Positions 1-10,945 of a DNA stretch of 64,000 nt are shown here, piece by piece. Position numbers and translations under genes: made by a program. How positions within the stretch are numbered: position 1 is the first letter of the stretch; every line of letters begins with the position of its first letter. The DNA is taken from NCBI GenBank assembly GCA_005406025.1, contig BGZK01000741.1, positions 233,096 through 297,095 of the forward strand. Direction: 5' to 3'. The notes beneath the pieces are model-generated. The model was given only the letters and a program-made list of their open reading frames with translations. It had not been told where the DNA came from and ran no database searches. The stretch comes from Eumeta japonica. Its lineage: Eukaryota > Arthropoda > Insecta > Lepidoptera > Psychidae.

Positions 1-456
1 ACTTATTTACAAAGGATGTCAGAAGTCAATTGTATTTTGGATCTGTGATTAAATACATCAATATCGGCAATCATTTTATTAATGTCATTGTAGCTTTTAT
101 ACATTGTAACTAGTGGATTGTAGAAGGATGTATTATTTTTGTAGGTTTGAATACCAAAAGGGTTAAAGTGTGCTTAAAACAGAGAAAGGATAGAGACCGT
201 AGCTGTGTTTGGAAATTAATTGAAGAAAGTAAAAAATAATTTTGTAGCGTAATATAAAATTTTGTGTAGGCAAATGTAATCACGTCTGCAAGAGCGTTTA
301 GAAATAATTTTAAATGACGGGCGAGGTTGCATTTGCAGGGATTTTCAAAATATTTCTTTGAATTCTTTCGATTTTTTTTTTGATACGTAATCCATAGAAA
401 GAAAACCAAATAATACAACATTGTTTTAAAATATTCCGAACCAAATTATAAGAGCA
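1..456. other. AT-rich flank of the Helitron, no gene seen
   Basis: AT-rich DNA with no coding signal I can support; the one reading frame here (about 110-421, minus) has a low-complexity, Phe/Leu-rich translation typical of chance. It ends at the A at 456, which becomes the T following the Helitron 3' terminus in element orientation. Confidence 0.6.
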
Positions 457-732
457 CTAGCAGACCCGGCGAACTCCGTTTCGCCACCAGATTCGTTTTA
501 TGTAACATTTCGTTTGGTGATTAAAAGATAAAGAAAAAAAATTTTTTTGTTATATATTTGAAAAGGAAAATATTTATTTCATTTCACACAGTAATAAATT
601 CATTTCGATTACTAAAATGAAGTGTTATTTAGTTGAACTTCCCTAAGTAAATGAAAGTTACTCTTTGATGTCGCTACAAATCCAAAGTAAATACTGAATC
701 GAAGCGTTATACGTGTCCGCAAATTATCCGTT

Positions 733-1609
733 TCATTGTAGTGCTCTTTGGTTAACCACATTTTTTGTTTTTTGGTCTGACGTTAACACAAACAAAGCGG
801 ATGGTTTCCCAACTCGTGAACACGCAACGTATAACTGCCCATGTGAAAACAATGATTTTCTAAATTTATCCCGCAAACACTAAGCGATTGGCCTTGCGAC
901 TTATTAATTGTCATTGCGAACGCAAGGCGAACTGGGAATTGCAATCGTTTGAAGTCAAACGGAAGATCAGTCGGAATCATTGGTATTCGAGGAATACATA
1001 CATTTTCACCTGCGTACTTTCCGTTAATAATGGTTGCCTCAATCAAATTCGGCATAAGTCTCTTTACCGAAAGTCGAGTACCGTTGCAAAGTCGCGGTGG
1101 ATTCAAATTACGCAGTATCATAATAACTGTACCAACTTTGAGTTGCAAGTTATGTGGTGGAAATCCTGGTATCTCCAGAGAGTTCAAAACTCCGTTGGAT
1201 AATTTACTACATCATCGGGATTTGTTATTGAATCAACGGATTTGTATGTCACCAAATCGCCAGCAATTTTTGATTGAATGGTGAAATTCAGTGCGTGGAC
1301 ATCATTATTCTTTGCGGCAAGAATTGCTCGTTGACTTAACCAAGCATAATTCTTATAATTCTCACTAATGTTTGGGAAAACATTTTCAATAAGAACTAAT
1401 TGAGTGTCTACAAATCGGCAAAAGTCGTTGGTAAGAGTAATTAATCCAGATGTCGCATCAACTGGGACTTTTCCATTTCCAACATCTAATAATTGTTTGG
1501 AAAATTGTGCAGCACTTTGATCATTTTGAAGTTGAACTCTCATATTAGTGGTTAGCGATAATTTTTTTACGTTATTCCATAAAGGTGATGCCTTCAGGCA
1601 AGCATTCAA
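733..1609 (-). CDS. RepHel helicase, C-terminal segments
   Basis: Two open segments (1609 to about 1187, then to about 847) and a short out-of-frame tail to the stop at 733. The first reads [23 protein letters not shown] and ends [10 protein letters not shown]. The frame is lost at the four-A run 1186-1189. The second starts [18 protein letters not shown] and reaches the late SF1 motifs [23 protein letters not shown] further one-base loss at 846-849 hides the final motif; in the shifted frame [18 protein letters not shown] is visible, then about 15 residues to TGA. No helicase motif appears to be missing. Confidence 0.85.
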
Positions 1610-2061
1610 TTCATCTGCAGGCGTTCCACGGGAACTACTGGCAACGTCTGCCTGAAATCGCCTGCCAACAATATCATCAAGCCGCCAAAGATGTTGTTAT
1701 TTCGCCGAAGATCCTTCAGTGTGAAGTTAAGTGCTTCAAGTGATTTCTTATGTGCCATTGTGCACTCATCCCAAACAATGAGCTTGCATTGCATCAACAA
1801 TTTTCCCATTGCACTGGATCGGGAAATATTGCATGTTGGAGTATCAATTGTGTTTAAATTGAGTGGCAACTTAAGCGCAGAATGTGCAGTACGACCGCCA
1901 TCTAGAAGAGTCGCCGCAATTCCAGATGATGCTAACGCCAAAGCTATGTCACATCTTGATCGAATAGTGGCCAAAATCAATGAAATGACAAATGTTTTCC
2001 CTGTTCCTCCAGGTGCATCCAGGAAGAATAGACCACCAGTATTATTGTCCACCGCTTGCAT
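1606..2061 (-). CDS. RepHel helicase, Walker A/B segment
   Basis: A 151-codon segment of the PIF1-like SF1 helicase that unwinds DNA during rolling-circle transposition. Walker A is DAPGGTGKT at residues 15-23 (Lys22 intact), Walker B is LIVWDEC at residues 94-100 (Asp98, Glu99 intact), and LLAGDFRQTLPVV at residues 131-143 is motif III. The frame breaks at the three-G run 1630-1632. In the other frame the sequence continues [15 protein letters not shown], as expected of the family. It is continuous at protein level with the Rep core upstream. Confidence 0.88.
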   Translation of the reverse strand: MQAVDNNTGGLFFLDAPGGTGKTFVISLILATIRSRCDIALALASSGIAATLLDGGRTAHSALKLPLNLNTIDTPTCNISRSSAMGKLLMQCKLIVWDECTMAHKKSLEALNFTLKDLRRNNNIFGGLMILLAGDFRQTLPVVPVERLQMN

Positions 2062-3536
2062 TAATGTTTCGTATACTTGTTTTGCTGTTCATTCAGCAAC
2101 GGAACATTATTTCTAACGAATTCCTGCAATGTATCAACATTGTATTGCAGCTCTCGATTTAATTCTTGGTTGAATGAATCGTGCATCGATCGATTTGGCG
2201 CAATCATTCCTACTTCAATCAGTAGCTTGTTTGCAATAGTCAAGCATTGATCCTCAATCAGAATCAATCCTTCATTGTAGATTTCATCGGTTATTTGGAT
2301 GTCAGGATTATTCGTTTGAATGCGCAAGCGATGCAAGATATCTTCACATATGGCGTCTTTGTATTTGTTCCATAACTGAATTGGTTGTGAAGGAAAACAT
2401 GTGGTGATGATAATTGCGAACAGCGTTCGTATTTGGTACGCATTTGATGAAACAACTGAATCTGCAAGTGTTAAATCCCAATGAGAATCGTTCTCCAGCA
2501 AACCCAATAGTTGACATGCTTCTCGATATGTTTGGCATTGGTGGCCATTCACAGTTTTCAAATGCGCAAATGATTTTGGTCCACGTACATTTACTAACAG
2601 CAGTCGCAAATAAAAACATTCATCGTTTCTAGGATGAACAGTGTACATACGACCTAGTGCATCAGTTGAAAACACCTGTGGCCAGTCTGGAACTGGGGTT
2701 CCTTGTTTGCGACGTTGGAATTTCTTTGTTGATTGATTCCAAGTGTAATACTTGGGCATTTCAACGTACATCAGCGTCGCTGCGAATGGATCTGCTTCAC
2801 ACATTGCAAAGAAGCTAGTCAATGTTGTCGATGGTGGTCTCTCAGCTCGTTGTGCCGCATTAGCCTCAGTGAAGTAAACTCTTTGGCCATTTTCCAAATG
2901 CACTGCTAAATGTACAACTGTGGGATATCTTTCATGAATTTGAAATGACAATAATCGCCACAGTGCTTCATTAGTACTGACGTATCTGCCCATTTGGAAG
3001 TTGCTGATTTCGTCATTCGCATTTTCCGACGCAATACCAAACACAGCCATGTCGCTGCCTTTTGTGACGTACTTGCACAAATATTTGATTGATTTGGCCG
3101 AATGACAACTCTCAACGTTTGCATGTGTTTCGAAAATTCGTGATAGCAGCGGGCAATATGGTACAATGAATTCATTTCCGATCTCAATCTCTTGATTTTG
3201 AACTTTAACTTTGATAGTTCGACCGTTATCTTCCTTTGAACGCCGACGATAAACTGGATATCCATCGTTCCCTGTGACTGTTTCAGCAACTAACGGTCGC
3301 GGATATCGTTTTGTGCACTTTCCATCAGCCATGCAAGGCGATAATGGATTTAATGCACCGCACGGTCCATGCACCATCTGTGTCGTCACAATGTCGTGTA
3401 GACGGGGATCAGTGACTGGATCAGGAATTTCAGCTGATATGATGTCATCCACTTCATTTGAATGTAATTTGTTCAGCAACCAAATTAGGATATGAGCATG
3501 CGGTAGTCCACGCTTCTGCCATTCCACCGAGTACAT
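2061..3536 (-). CDS. RepHel HUH endonuclease core
   Basis: A 491-codon open segment holding the catalytic core of the Rep nuclease. Residues 10-20 read GLPHAHILIWL, the HUH motif (His13 and His15) that binds the metal. Residues 152-156 read YLCKY, supplying the two tyrosines (Tyr152, Tyr156) that attack DNA in Helitrons, followed by VTKG. Cysteine and histidine residues (CMADGKCTKRYPR) lie between these motifs, as usual. The C-terminal third, with DPFAATLMYVEMPKYYTWN and later NVPLLNEQQ, links to the helicase. The frame is lost at the four-T run 2080-2083, just before the helicase. The Met at 3536 is internal and not the real start. All key catalytic residues of this part are present. Confidence 0.9.
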   Translation of the reverse strand: MYSVEWQKRGLPHAHILIWLLNKLHSNEVDDIISAEIPDPVTDPRLHDIVTTQMVHGPCGALNPLSPCMADGKCTKRYPRPLVAETVTGNDGYPVYRRRSKEDNGRTIKVKVQNQEIEIGNEFIVPYCPLLSRIFETHANVESCHSAKSIKYLCKYVTKGSDMAVFGIASENANDEISNFQMGRYVSTNEALWRLLSFQIHERYPTVVHLAVHLENGQRVYFTEANAAQRAERPPSTTLTSFFAMCEADPFAATLMYVEMPKYYTWNQSTKKFQRRKQGTPVPDWPQVFSTDALGRMYTVHPRNDECFYLRLLLVNVRGPKSFAHLKTVNGHQCQTYREACQLLGLLENDSHWDLTLADSVVSSNAYQIRTLFAIIITTCFPSQPIQLWNKYKDAICEDILHRLRIQTNNPDIQITDEIYNEGLILIEDQCLTIANKLLIEVGMIAPNRSMHDSFNQELNRELQYNVDTLQEFVRNNVPLLNEQQNKYTKH

Positions 3537-3617
3537 ATAACAACGTGTGTCACCAAAACTCGATACTTAGTAAGCACATCCATCATAACCTTGAGTTTTG
3601 CTGAAATACTCTGGCGA

Positions 3618-4057
3618 TTATGTCATGGCGATCTTGCGGTTTTGACCCGGTTCCAACTCGCGTTCAATTTCCGTCCACTTTGGATTGCATGTGACCGTAA
3701 TAAATAAATCCGGAGTTCCATAATTTCGCACGTACGTCATAGCGTCTTGAGCGTATTCGTGCATGTGGCGTGGGCTTCCGATATAAGTTGATGGGAGAAT
3801 CGTCAGTCGTCCAATATTCTGAACATCACCATCTGAATGAATAGCATCACGCAAGTGTATATAGTCCTCAGATCGTAGCTTTGCCTGATTGAATCGGATG
3901 AACGCTAAACGTTCGGTCTCGACTTTGACATACATGTCGACAGCGAATTGCTGGAATAGCCGACGGCACTTCAGAATGACATTCTCCTCATGTGTACGAA
4001 TCATCATACGATACGCATAGTAATTCATTGCGCTTAGATTTTTATTCGTTGATACTC
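3618..4057 (-). CDS. RepHel Rep domain, upstream part
   Basis: This exon segment is open from the intron 2 acceptor to about 3640. It carries the Helitron signature MNYYAYRMMIR, the stretch GRLTILPSTYIGSPRHMHE and the first Rep motif LFITVTCNPKW (about 3675-3707). The frame is then lost at the four-T run 3640-3643. Two more one-base losses, at 3596-3599 and 3555-3558, separate it from the HUH segment. Between them the shifted frames still read HDIIARVFQQ and LKVMMDVLTKYR, so coding continuity is clear at the protein level. Only the indels break it. Confidence 0.85.
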
Positions 4058-4138
4058 CTGAAAATACAAAATTAAATGAATTGTTAATGGAAACCAATAA
4101 TAGTAATAATTGAAATAATTAGTGTGTGAATATTGTAC
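4058..4138 (-). other. Inferred intron 2 of RepHel, 81 bp
   Basis: The donor is ACAG|GTACAATA (GT at 4138-4137) and the acceptor is TTTTGTATTTTCAG| ending at 4058 on the minus strand. In the upstream frame the intron holds a stop (CAC TAA). Splicing joins ...DPIT(G) to GVSTNKNLSAMNYYAYR in one frame. Confidence 0.7.
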
Positions 4139-5267
4139 CTGTAATTGGATCGACCATCTTCAACGTGATGTCGTATCCGTCTTGCCCTGCCAATAAATGA
4201 TTGATATTGTAACGCATCGTACAAACGATGTGTCTCGTTTACACGATGCATGATATTGCTTCTTCGCTGAACGACAATGTCTCGTGATTTAGTTGGATCG
4301 CCAACAATAATTGCAGCAACATCATTAACGGTGGGTGCATTGAATCTTCGCACATGTTCACCTGTTGGGGTACAATCCGCTCTTATGACAAATTTGTGCG
4401 TATCCGATGGCATTCGTTCCAATGCTGTTTTGAACATATTAACCACAGCATTATTAGCGTGAAAAATGCTTGCAACTGTTCAATAATTCGTCTCTTTAAC
4501 TGTTGTGCTCCTGTATATTGCACCGCACATTCAGCTGATCCACCATCGACGAAATGAAATATATTTGCAGAAATTGATGCGGTTCATCTGGTGTTGGCAC
4601 CATTGAACCATGCAAATGATATATTTGTCCTTGTATCTGTAATTGCAAATAATCATTAAAATTTGTTGAAGAATACGTTGTAACTTCTGATCGTGTGATG
4701 GTGTAGTGTGTGGTGTATATGCAGTTGTTATGTGTTGCAATTCATTGTGTTGGTGTGAGTGATTGGTTATGTGTGTTGTATCTTTTACCTTGCAAGTCGG
4801 CATGAAGCCGCCTTCTCGAATGATATTAGCTCCAAAGGAAGTCATGCGAAAGCAGTTATTGTATTCAAGGATGTGTTGAAGAAAATGGCTGGAATCGGGA
4901 TCACTTCCATCGAACAATGTTTTCAGTGGCTGTGGTGGTGTAAGTAATGGATCCAGTTTGACTTTTCCACTTGCGCAGCACAATCCAGCCGTTTCTCTTT
5001 GAACTTTAACGCATTGCAATATCGGCATATAGTCGTCATTCGTCCAATATCTAAATTTTCATCATCACTGTAGTTCGCAGTGGGATCATATTGGAATGCC
5101 AAGCGATTGTATGATGCCAATGATCTTCGTGTGCTCACGCGATGTCTCAATCGGTCATTTTCTCTTATTATATTTTGTCTTTCTTCGCTTAAGTTCCTTG
5201 AATACACTTGTTGCTGGCTTGCATGTCTTGTGCGGCGGCCGATGCTCGCACGTCGTCCTCTAGGCAT
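4139..5267 (-). CDS. RepHel N-terminal region (fragments, first two exons)
   Basis: The first open segment (5267 to 4923) starts with a basic stretch and reaches a zinc-type CRYC motif at residues 81-84. The frame then shifts by one near 4997 and continues with a second cysteine pair (GLCCASGK) and the family-typical FRMTSFGANIIREGGFMP. Exon 1 ends at 4789. After the intron the sequence resumes with an IQGQIYHLHGS-like stretch, a common landmark of animal Helitron proteins. Further one-base shifts at about 4498 and 4462-4466 precede a segment reading RMPSDTHKFVIRADCTPTGE. Another shift at about 4202 leads into GQDGYDITLKMVDPITG just before intron 2. The role of this region in family members is thought to be DNA binding. 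It is out of frame in several places as given. Confidence 0.8.
4637..4788 (-). other. Inferred intron 1 of RepHel, 152 bp
   Basis: On the minus strand the donor is AAG|GTAAAAG (GT at 4788-4787) and the acceptor is TTGCAATTACAG| ending at 4637. Reading through 152 nt (3n+2) leaves the family frame, whereas splicing joins MPTCK to IQGQIYHLHG, as expected for Helitron proteins. The inference rests on consensus splice sites plus frame. Confidence 0.65.
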
Positions 5268-5629
5268 TTTGGACTATGGACAGAGTGTTGAATTTAACCT
5301 CAAATGCACGATACACATAATTTACACTCAGCTTGAATGAAATTAAATGAGCAGAGAACAATGAGTAGCTGTCAAACACTTTATCACGCACCGGCGCCAT
5401 CTACTTGAAGTATTGGATATTAGTTTGTAGTACATGCTATGTATCAGAGATGGCGCTGTATGTGAAAACGATTTCCCACTTTTCTGTTGAAATTTTCCTG
5501 AATTTTCTTTGCTATAAACCTCACGGAGCCCGAGACCTTTCCAACGAATGCAAAACCGTGGAAATCGGTTCGTGCGTTCTGGAGTTATAGCGTCAGGGAG
5601 GAAAACTGGACTTATTTTTATATAGTAGA

Positions 5630-6520
5630 TTAAGGTATTTCTAGGTTTTGTAAAATGTGTTGTGGTTCGAATGACGATAACGAGAAGTGGATTACTTGAT
5701 TAGTGGATTAACAATATAATTATAATGGCCGAAAAAACAGTCGTTCATCGTATAAAATCACTGAGTCCCTGACCACTTTTTCTTTAAACTCTTACCTTGA
5801 ATCGTAAGCAAATGGTAATGTTTGCGTTTTTGGTTACTAAAAGCAATGTCAAAGCATTCCTCTACATTTATGTACATTCGGTTATTGCACACTATTACTC
5901 TATCATGTTTAGGTCATTTTAAAGCTTAAGGCAGTCATCTGAGTTGTGGAAAGTTGTGAAAACCTTAGGATTATCTGTGTAAAGAAGAAAAGACTAAACA
6001 CTTTAATTGACGGTTCAAATCATTTACAAAAATTATCTAGAACAAGAGACACAAATGCGAACCCTGGGGAATACCTGATAATGTAGGTTTTGGAGCAGAT
6101 GTTGTTACACTTAACTTTGTTGTTCAAGTATGTGGACCTCTGTTGTTCTAATAATACGTAAGTTAAAGCAAAAGACTAAGATGAATGCCATAAGATGATA
6201 ATTTATTACACAATTATGCATTATTAACTCAATCGGATGATTTTTTAACGTCAGTATAGTTAGAATGAGCTTGATCCTCACTTGCGGATTCTGTTTCTAA
6301 TAATATTGTAACTCAGATGTACACTTTATCGGGCTTCGGAACTCAGGATCTTTAATAAAATTTCAGCAGTGACAAAGCTATATACGTTTAATCAGTTTCT
6401 CAATTATCTGATCACGTTTTTATAGGGATTCGCTATTATATTTCTTATTACTTTACATTCACTAATTTCTTTTTGTACTATGGAGGCCTATGCGCCCGGT
6501 TAGAAGTCCCGATCAACTCT
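5630..6520. other. AT-rich spacer, no gene seen
   Basis: I see no open frame of note, no repeat shared with the rest of the window and no RNA gene. It begins with the host A/T insertion junction of the Helitron. Confidence 0.5.
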
Positions 6521-6525
6521 TTTTT

Positions 6526-7269
6526 AACTTCCCGCTAAGAAAATTGAAAAATTTCTAAAATTTTCGGGAAGTTACTAATTTCACCTCATTTTGCAAAAAT
6601 CGAGTTCTCATCAGATCTTGACGTTCTGAGGGTCTAGGAAGATTTCCTGATCATTCCTGAGATGATGTCCGTATGTCTGTGTGGATGTGTGTGTGTGTGT
6701 GTGTGTATGTGTGGATGTATGTAAACCTCTTATAACTTTTATAAACGGCTTAACCGAATCGAGCCCACTAAACGGCATCCCAAAGGATTTCACCAAACTT
6801 AGATTTCCTGAAAATTTGGGTCGATTTGGACCGGTAGATTTTGAGAAATTTTTACAAAATGAAGAAAAAAATTTTTTAGAGGTGGTTTTTTCAAAATAAC
6901 TTTAAAATAGCTTGACCGATCAATTCCAAAATCTAATCAGCTTTTAACCTATTAAAAACACGTCGATTGCCGCCAACTGGGTTAAAATCGGTTGATTCGT
7001 TTGTGAGAAATCGTTGTCGAAAGAAATCGAAAAAAAACATTTTTTTTTTGGAACAACTACGAAACGGTTTGACCGATCGATTTCAAATTCTAACCGGTTC
7101 TTGACCCTGTAAAAAAACGTCGGTTGCCGCAAATCAGGTCGAAATAGGTTGATTCGTTTGCGAGAAATCGTTGTCGAAAGAAATCGAAAAAAACCGTTTT
7201 TTTACTCAAAAAATCGCTTCAAATCCCATATATTTTCGAGTGTTTTGAACTCGAAAATAGCGGGAAGTT
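6526..7269 (+). mobile_element. Dispersed element with 12-bp inverted ends AACTTCCCGCTA
   Basis: The element opens with AACTTCCCGCTA (6526-6537) and closes with its exact reverse complement TAGCGGGAAGTT (7258-7269). Inside are a TG-rich microsatellite (about 6686-6706), the phrase TAACTTTTATAAACGGCTTAACCG and a tandem duplication. A diverged second copy lies at 44501-45271. I recognise this as a non-coding repeat common in lepidopteran genomes, but its class is unclear to me. No protein is encoded; short frames across it arise from low-complexity DNA. Confidence 0.65.
6885..7200 (+). repeat. Tandem duplication, 158-bp period, two units
   Basis: Two head-to-tail units, about 6885-7042 and 7043-7200. 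Both carry GACCGATC, a GTCGATTGCCGC/GTCGGTTGCCGC block, GGTTGATTCGTTTG and GAGAAATCGTTGTCGAAAG. Anchors at 6913 and 7071 give the period. It lies inside the AACTTCCCGCTA element. Confidence 0.85.
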
Positions 7270-10200
7270 TCAGGGTTGGCCAACAGGGTTAACCTATTTT
7301 TTCTAACCACTCGCATCTGTTTTTTTTGCACTAACTAACCTTCTATTTTTTTCAACTTTAATTCAATAAATACAACCCAAATGGAATCCACGATCGCGGG
7401 ACTGAACACAGAGGTACGATGCCACACATTCCTGACTCCTCCTATGTGCCTCACATAGATGACTGAGTAACTATAATGTTGTTTTATTTTACGTGCCTTT
7501 TCCTTGTGTAGTTCGTATATACCGATGTTTCTCTTTATCAGCTTTCGTGCCTGGGTAACCGAGCTTTGCCTGACTCTTTCGAATTCGCTGCGGGAATGTG
7601 ATAACTTTTCACGGAGAAGTTGGAAGGTTCAAAGATTGAGGTCGGACGAAAAGAAAATACGCTAGAAAGTACAAAGCGTATATTTAAAAACGTAGCGTTA
7701 CAATAAATCGTTACGGGATCACTTGAACGCTTTAAAGTTGGTCGGAGTTAGTTTGATCACATAAATACATTCACCACTCGGCCTGTGATATATATCTCTC
7801 GACTAACCGTCTCGAATGTTCTTCAAATGTAAATAAGCTAACAAATCATCTATAACAACAAGAGGTAATACATCTCGAATCCGTCATAAACAAAGAAGAA
7901 TTATTGCATTTTTGAAAACATCTCAAAAATAAACGCATTTAAAAATGTAAACACTCTTGAGAATCGCCAAGGAATGCAACACAAGAGGCGCACGGGAAGA
8001 ACTGGTTTACGTTACTCAATACTATTCTAGAAAATTTTTTTAAGGAAATTATTTTTTTTTTATAGCGCGAGCGCAGTTCGCGACAGTATTTAAATTATGA
8101 CACCCATGACATATGACACCCATCTATAATTCATGTCACGTAATGCCATTTGTTGTTAATAATCAATAACATTGCAACAAAGCAATTTCTTGAAAATTCT
8201 ATTAAACGGCGATATATTAAACAATGTTTAGGTTTTTTTTATCTTGTTTTTCCACAGCTCCATGGTTAAATATAAAAAGCGCTACCATATCAAAGTAAAA
8301 ATGTACATCGAAATCGCTAGGGCTGTTCCCGGGTTAGCCATATATACATTGATTTTTACGACAAGTTGTGGGTAAATCACCCACAGCTTGTGCGTACACA
8401 CAAATTGTCGTCGTACTCCGACACATATGCTAAAGCAATGAAACACGTTTCTGCATAACGGTATCGTTAACTATTCTGTCGTACGGGAAAGTAAATGAAA
8501 AACAGACACGCAACGTTTTAAATAGTCCTTGCCGAAGTTGGACAAACGTATCGCTCCTGTGTTTTTGAAAGCTTACATACCTGCTCTTGAAGAGCAAAAG
8601 TGAACGGCAATATAATTAATAAACCAAACTAACCGTTCGCAAAGTTTGAATCGTAACTGATTTTCCCTTGGTTCATTTACAAAGTCGCAATTTCACATTC
8701 GCGCAAAGTTATTTGCCCGATATTACTTCGTTATGCAAACTTTCCACAGCACCTCGGTTCTGAATACCTCGAAAGCAAACATCGATGCTCGAAACGAAGT
8801 TTGACATTCTAGTCTCGAAACTTGGCTGAATTATACTCATTTAATCAAAGTTCATACTTTAATTGAATAGTACAATAATATGTCGTATAAACTGGAACGA
8901 CTGATTGTTATAACTTGGTTTCATCGAAACTGTCGAAGTTTTGCTTATTTAGTTGTATGGAGTTTAAAATTTTATTGTACATACACAGAACGCGGCGAAA
9001 GTTTAACGCATTTAAGTTAATCTTATAAAATAGCTATGAAATCCATTCTTTTTGACTAATATTTCACCAAGCGTCATACAAAAATAGTACCAATATGTTT
9101 TTTTTTGTGTTTAACTACTTAACAAACTTAGAAAACTATAAATCTACAAAGCCATAATTTTGTTAAACGTTCATATTAATAATAAAAAAATGAACTGATT
9201 AAGCACTGAAGTATATATAACTATATTCAACATTTAGTCCAAGGCCGACGCCTTTGACAATGGTAAATAGTTAAAAAAATATAGAAAAAGACAAGGCCGT
9301 TTAGAAAAGGAAGAAAATATACATAAAAAAGGGAAAAATAAATTACGGGCGATTTGAGTTTGGGAAAGAAAGGGGGTTGAACTTTTAAGGGTGAAAAATG
9401 GTTTATCGCGATTTCCGGGAAAACTACAATCCTTATCGAAAAAAATTAAATGTTAAAGTTGTATTTATTAAAAGATTTGAAATTTTTGTATTTACATTTT
9501 TTTCACATAATCTAAAAATACCTGCAAATAATCAAAATAACTGACTTTTTGTTTTGTTATTTTCATCTGTTGAACACTTACCTTGTTATGTCCAAAACAC
9601 GCTCTAATTTTTTCGATTGAAAATATTTATTTTTCCCCTTATTGTGATATTATATCGAAAAAGTAACCTTATTTTCAATCGAAAAATCTCAAGTTAAAAG
9701 TTTGTTGTTTTGTAATAAAAGTTGGTGCGTTTTATTTTCCTTGAACCCTCTGCTTTTTGATGGTGTACTAAAAATATACATTACTGTGGAAAATTTGCTA
9801 AAATGTAAAAATGAAAAAACTAGATTTCGTATTATTTTTTAATTGTAGTTTACACTTTTGATCTATTACTCAAATTTACATTTTAATTACTCAAAAAACA
9901 TAAGATTCCAGGTTACGTTGATAAAATAAGAAATTGAAAATCCAGGAAACATAGAGTTTGCTAAAAACAAGCAAAAATTGTTAGTTTTATAAATATCGCA
10001 GATGGTAGTGTAAGGGGATTTAGTCTAAAAAATGTGAATACTGTTGATTTATAAAATATTTATCTCGTTCATGGAATAGAAAATCTTGTAATATATAAAT
10101 AAATTTGTAAGGCGTTTCTATATGCTGAAAATTGTACGACTCAATTGAAATACTTATGGAGTTATTCATTATAATATTTTGAAACATATTTATTATCTTA

Positions 10201-10945
10201 TCTGGAATTTTAATCACTAATCTATTTATTTTTGCCTCTTTTATAGCATTTTTTCATCACTGAATTCGACAAAACTTTACGATTCTAGTAGGCAAAAAAT
10301 TGGTAGCTGCAATTTTTTCGGCAGATTTATATTGATAGATCAACTATAAATAAATTAGCCCTTAGGACATTATTTTATTAAGTTAACAATTGAATGAAAG
10401 TTCTTATAATGTGGAATTTTATATTATTTTGTTAATATTAATTAAAATAGACACTATCGGGATTTTAACATTCTGCAAACCTTACGTTTGGGACAGTTAA
10501 CAAACTCGTTTTAATTGTCCTAAATAATTTCATCTTCGGGAATCAAATCCAAATTGCGGCGGCTAGCATATTGTGAAAGTGAAATCAAACATTTTTTAGA
10601 GAAAAAAATGGTTAATTGCGCTTATTTGTACAGATATGTGTTAGTATATTATTTAAATGATGAGCGATTTGTTAGGAGTAACAAAGTTTTCCAATTCAAC
10701 GAAGTTACTGATATTTAAGAATTATCACGACAATTTTCGATGAATCTGGGAATAATCTTATACAAACAAAGTATATTTATTAAATTGAGGCTAAATTTTT
10801 TCATTATTAATTTTAAAATGTTAATAAATGTGGACACAAAGTTACAAGAGTGACTGTTTTAGTAAACAAGCATCAGTCATTTGGTTTTAGTCGTATGATA
10901 TATCTATAGAAGAGTAAATGTATTTAACAATTAATCCAAAAGTAT
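7270..10945. other. AT-rich region, no gene seen
   Basis: No supported coding region. 7540-7590 (TGGGTAACCGAGCTTTGCC) resembles the start of a lepidopteran dispersed repeat. A near-perfect 13-bp hairpin sits at 8361-8391, and GACACCCAT is repeated at about 8099-8123. The rest is simple AT-rich sequence. Confidence 0.45.

Larger units (their letters stand above)
733..5267 (-). pseudogene. Helitron Rep-helicase (RepHel), frame broken about 11 times
   Basis: RepHel nicks and joins DNA through an HUH endonuclease (Rep) and unwinds it through a PIF1-like SF1 helicase, which together drive rolling-circle transposition. The order seen is a basic N-terminus with a CxxC zinc motif, the Rep domain, then the helicase, ending at a TGA at 733-735. 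After removal of two inferred introns the coding span is about 4.3 kb, or roughly 1,430 codons, close to the usual size. The start is the Met at 5265-5267. Frame breaks fall near 4997, 4498, 4462-4466, 4202, 3640-3643, 3596-3599, 3555-3558, 2080-2083, 1630-1632, 1186-1189 and 846-849. All except 4202 are explained by one missing base, mostly in runs of A or T. I saw no stop codon inside the correct frame of any segment. The locus is therefore either a very young pseudogene or an intact gene with sequence errors. Confidence 0.85.
457..5629 (-). mobile_element. Complete Helitron transposon with both termini
   Basis: A rolling-circle DNA transposon of 5,173 bp. Read on the minus strand it begins TCTACTATATAAAAATAAG at 5629 and ends in CTAG at 460-457. 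A perfect 6-bp hairpin (GGCGAA/TTCGCC arms at 485-480 and 473-468, 6-nt loop) stands 7 nt before the CTAG. The flanking bases in element orientation are A (5630) and T (456), the standard Helitron insertion site with no target duplication. The interior encodes one Rep-helicase of about normal family length, interrupted by frame breaks. The terminal features are directly visible and the family assignment is firm. I saw no second copy of either terminus in the window, so no non-autonomous derivative is evident here. Confidence 0.95.

Noticed and set aside
2344..2619. 91-codon minus-strand frame inside the Helitron
   Set aside because: It is a shadow frame of the Rep coding sequence, which reads through the same bases in another frame with family-specific motifs.
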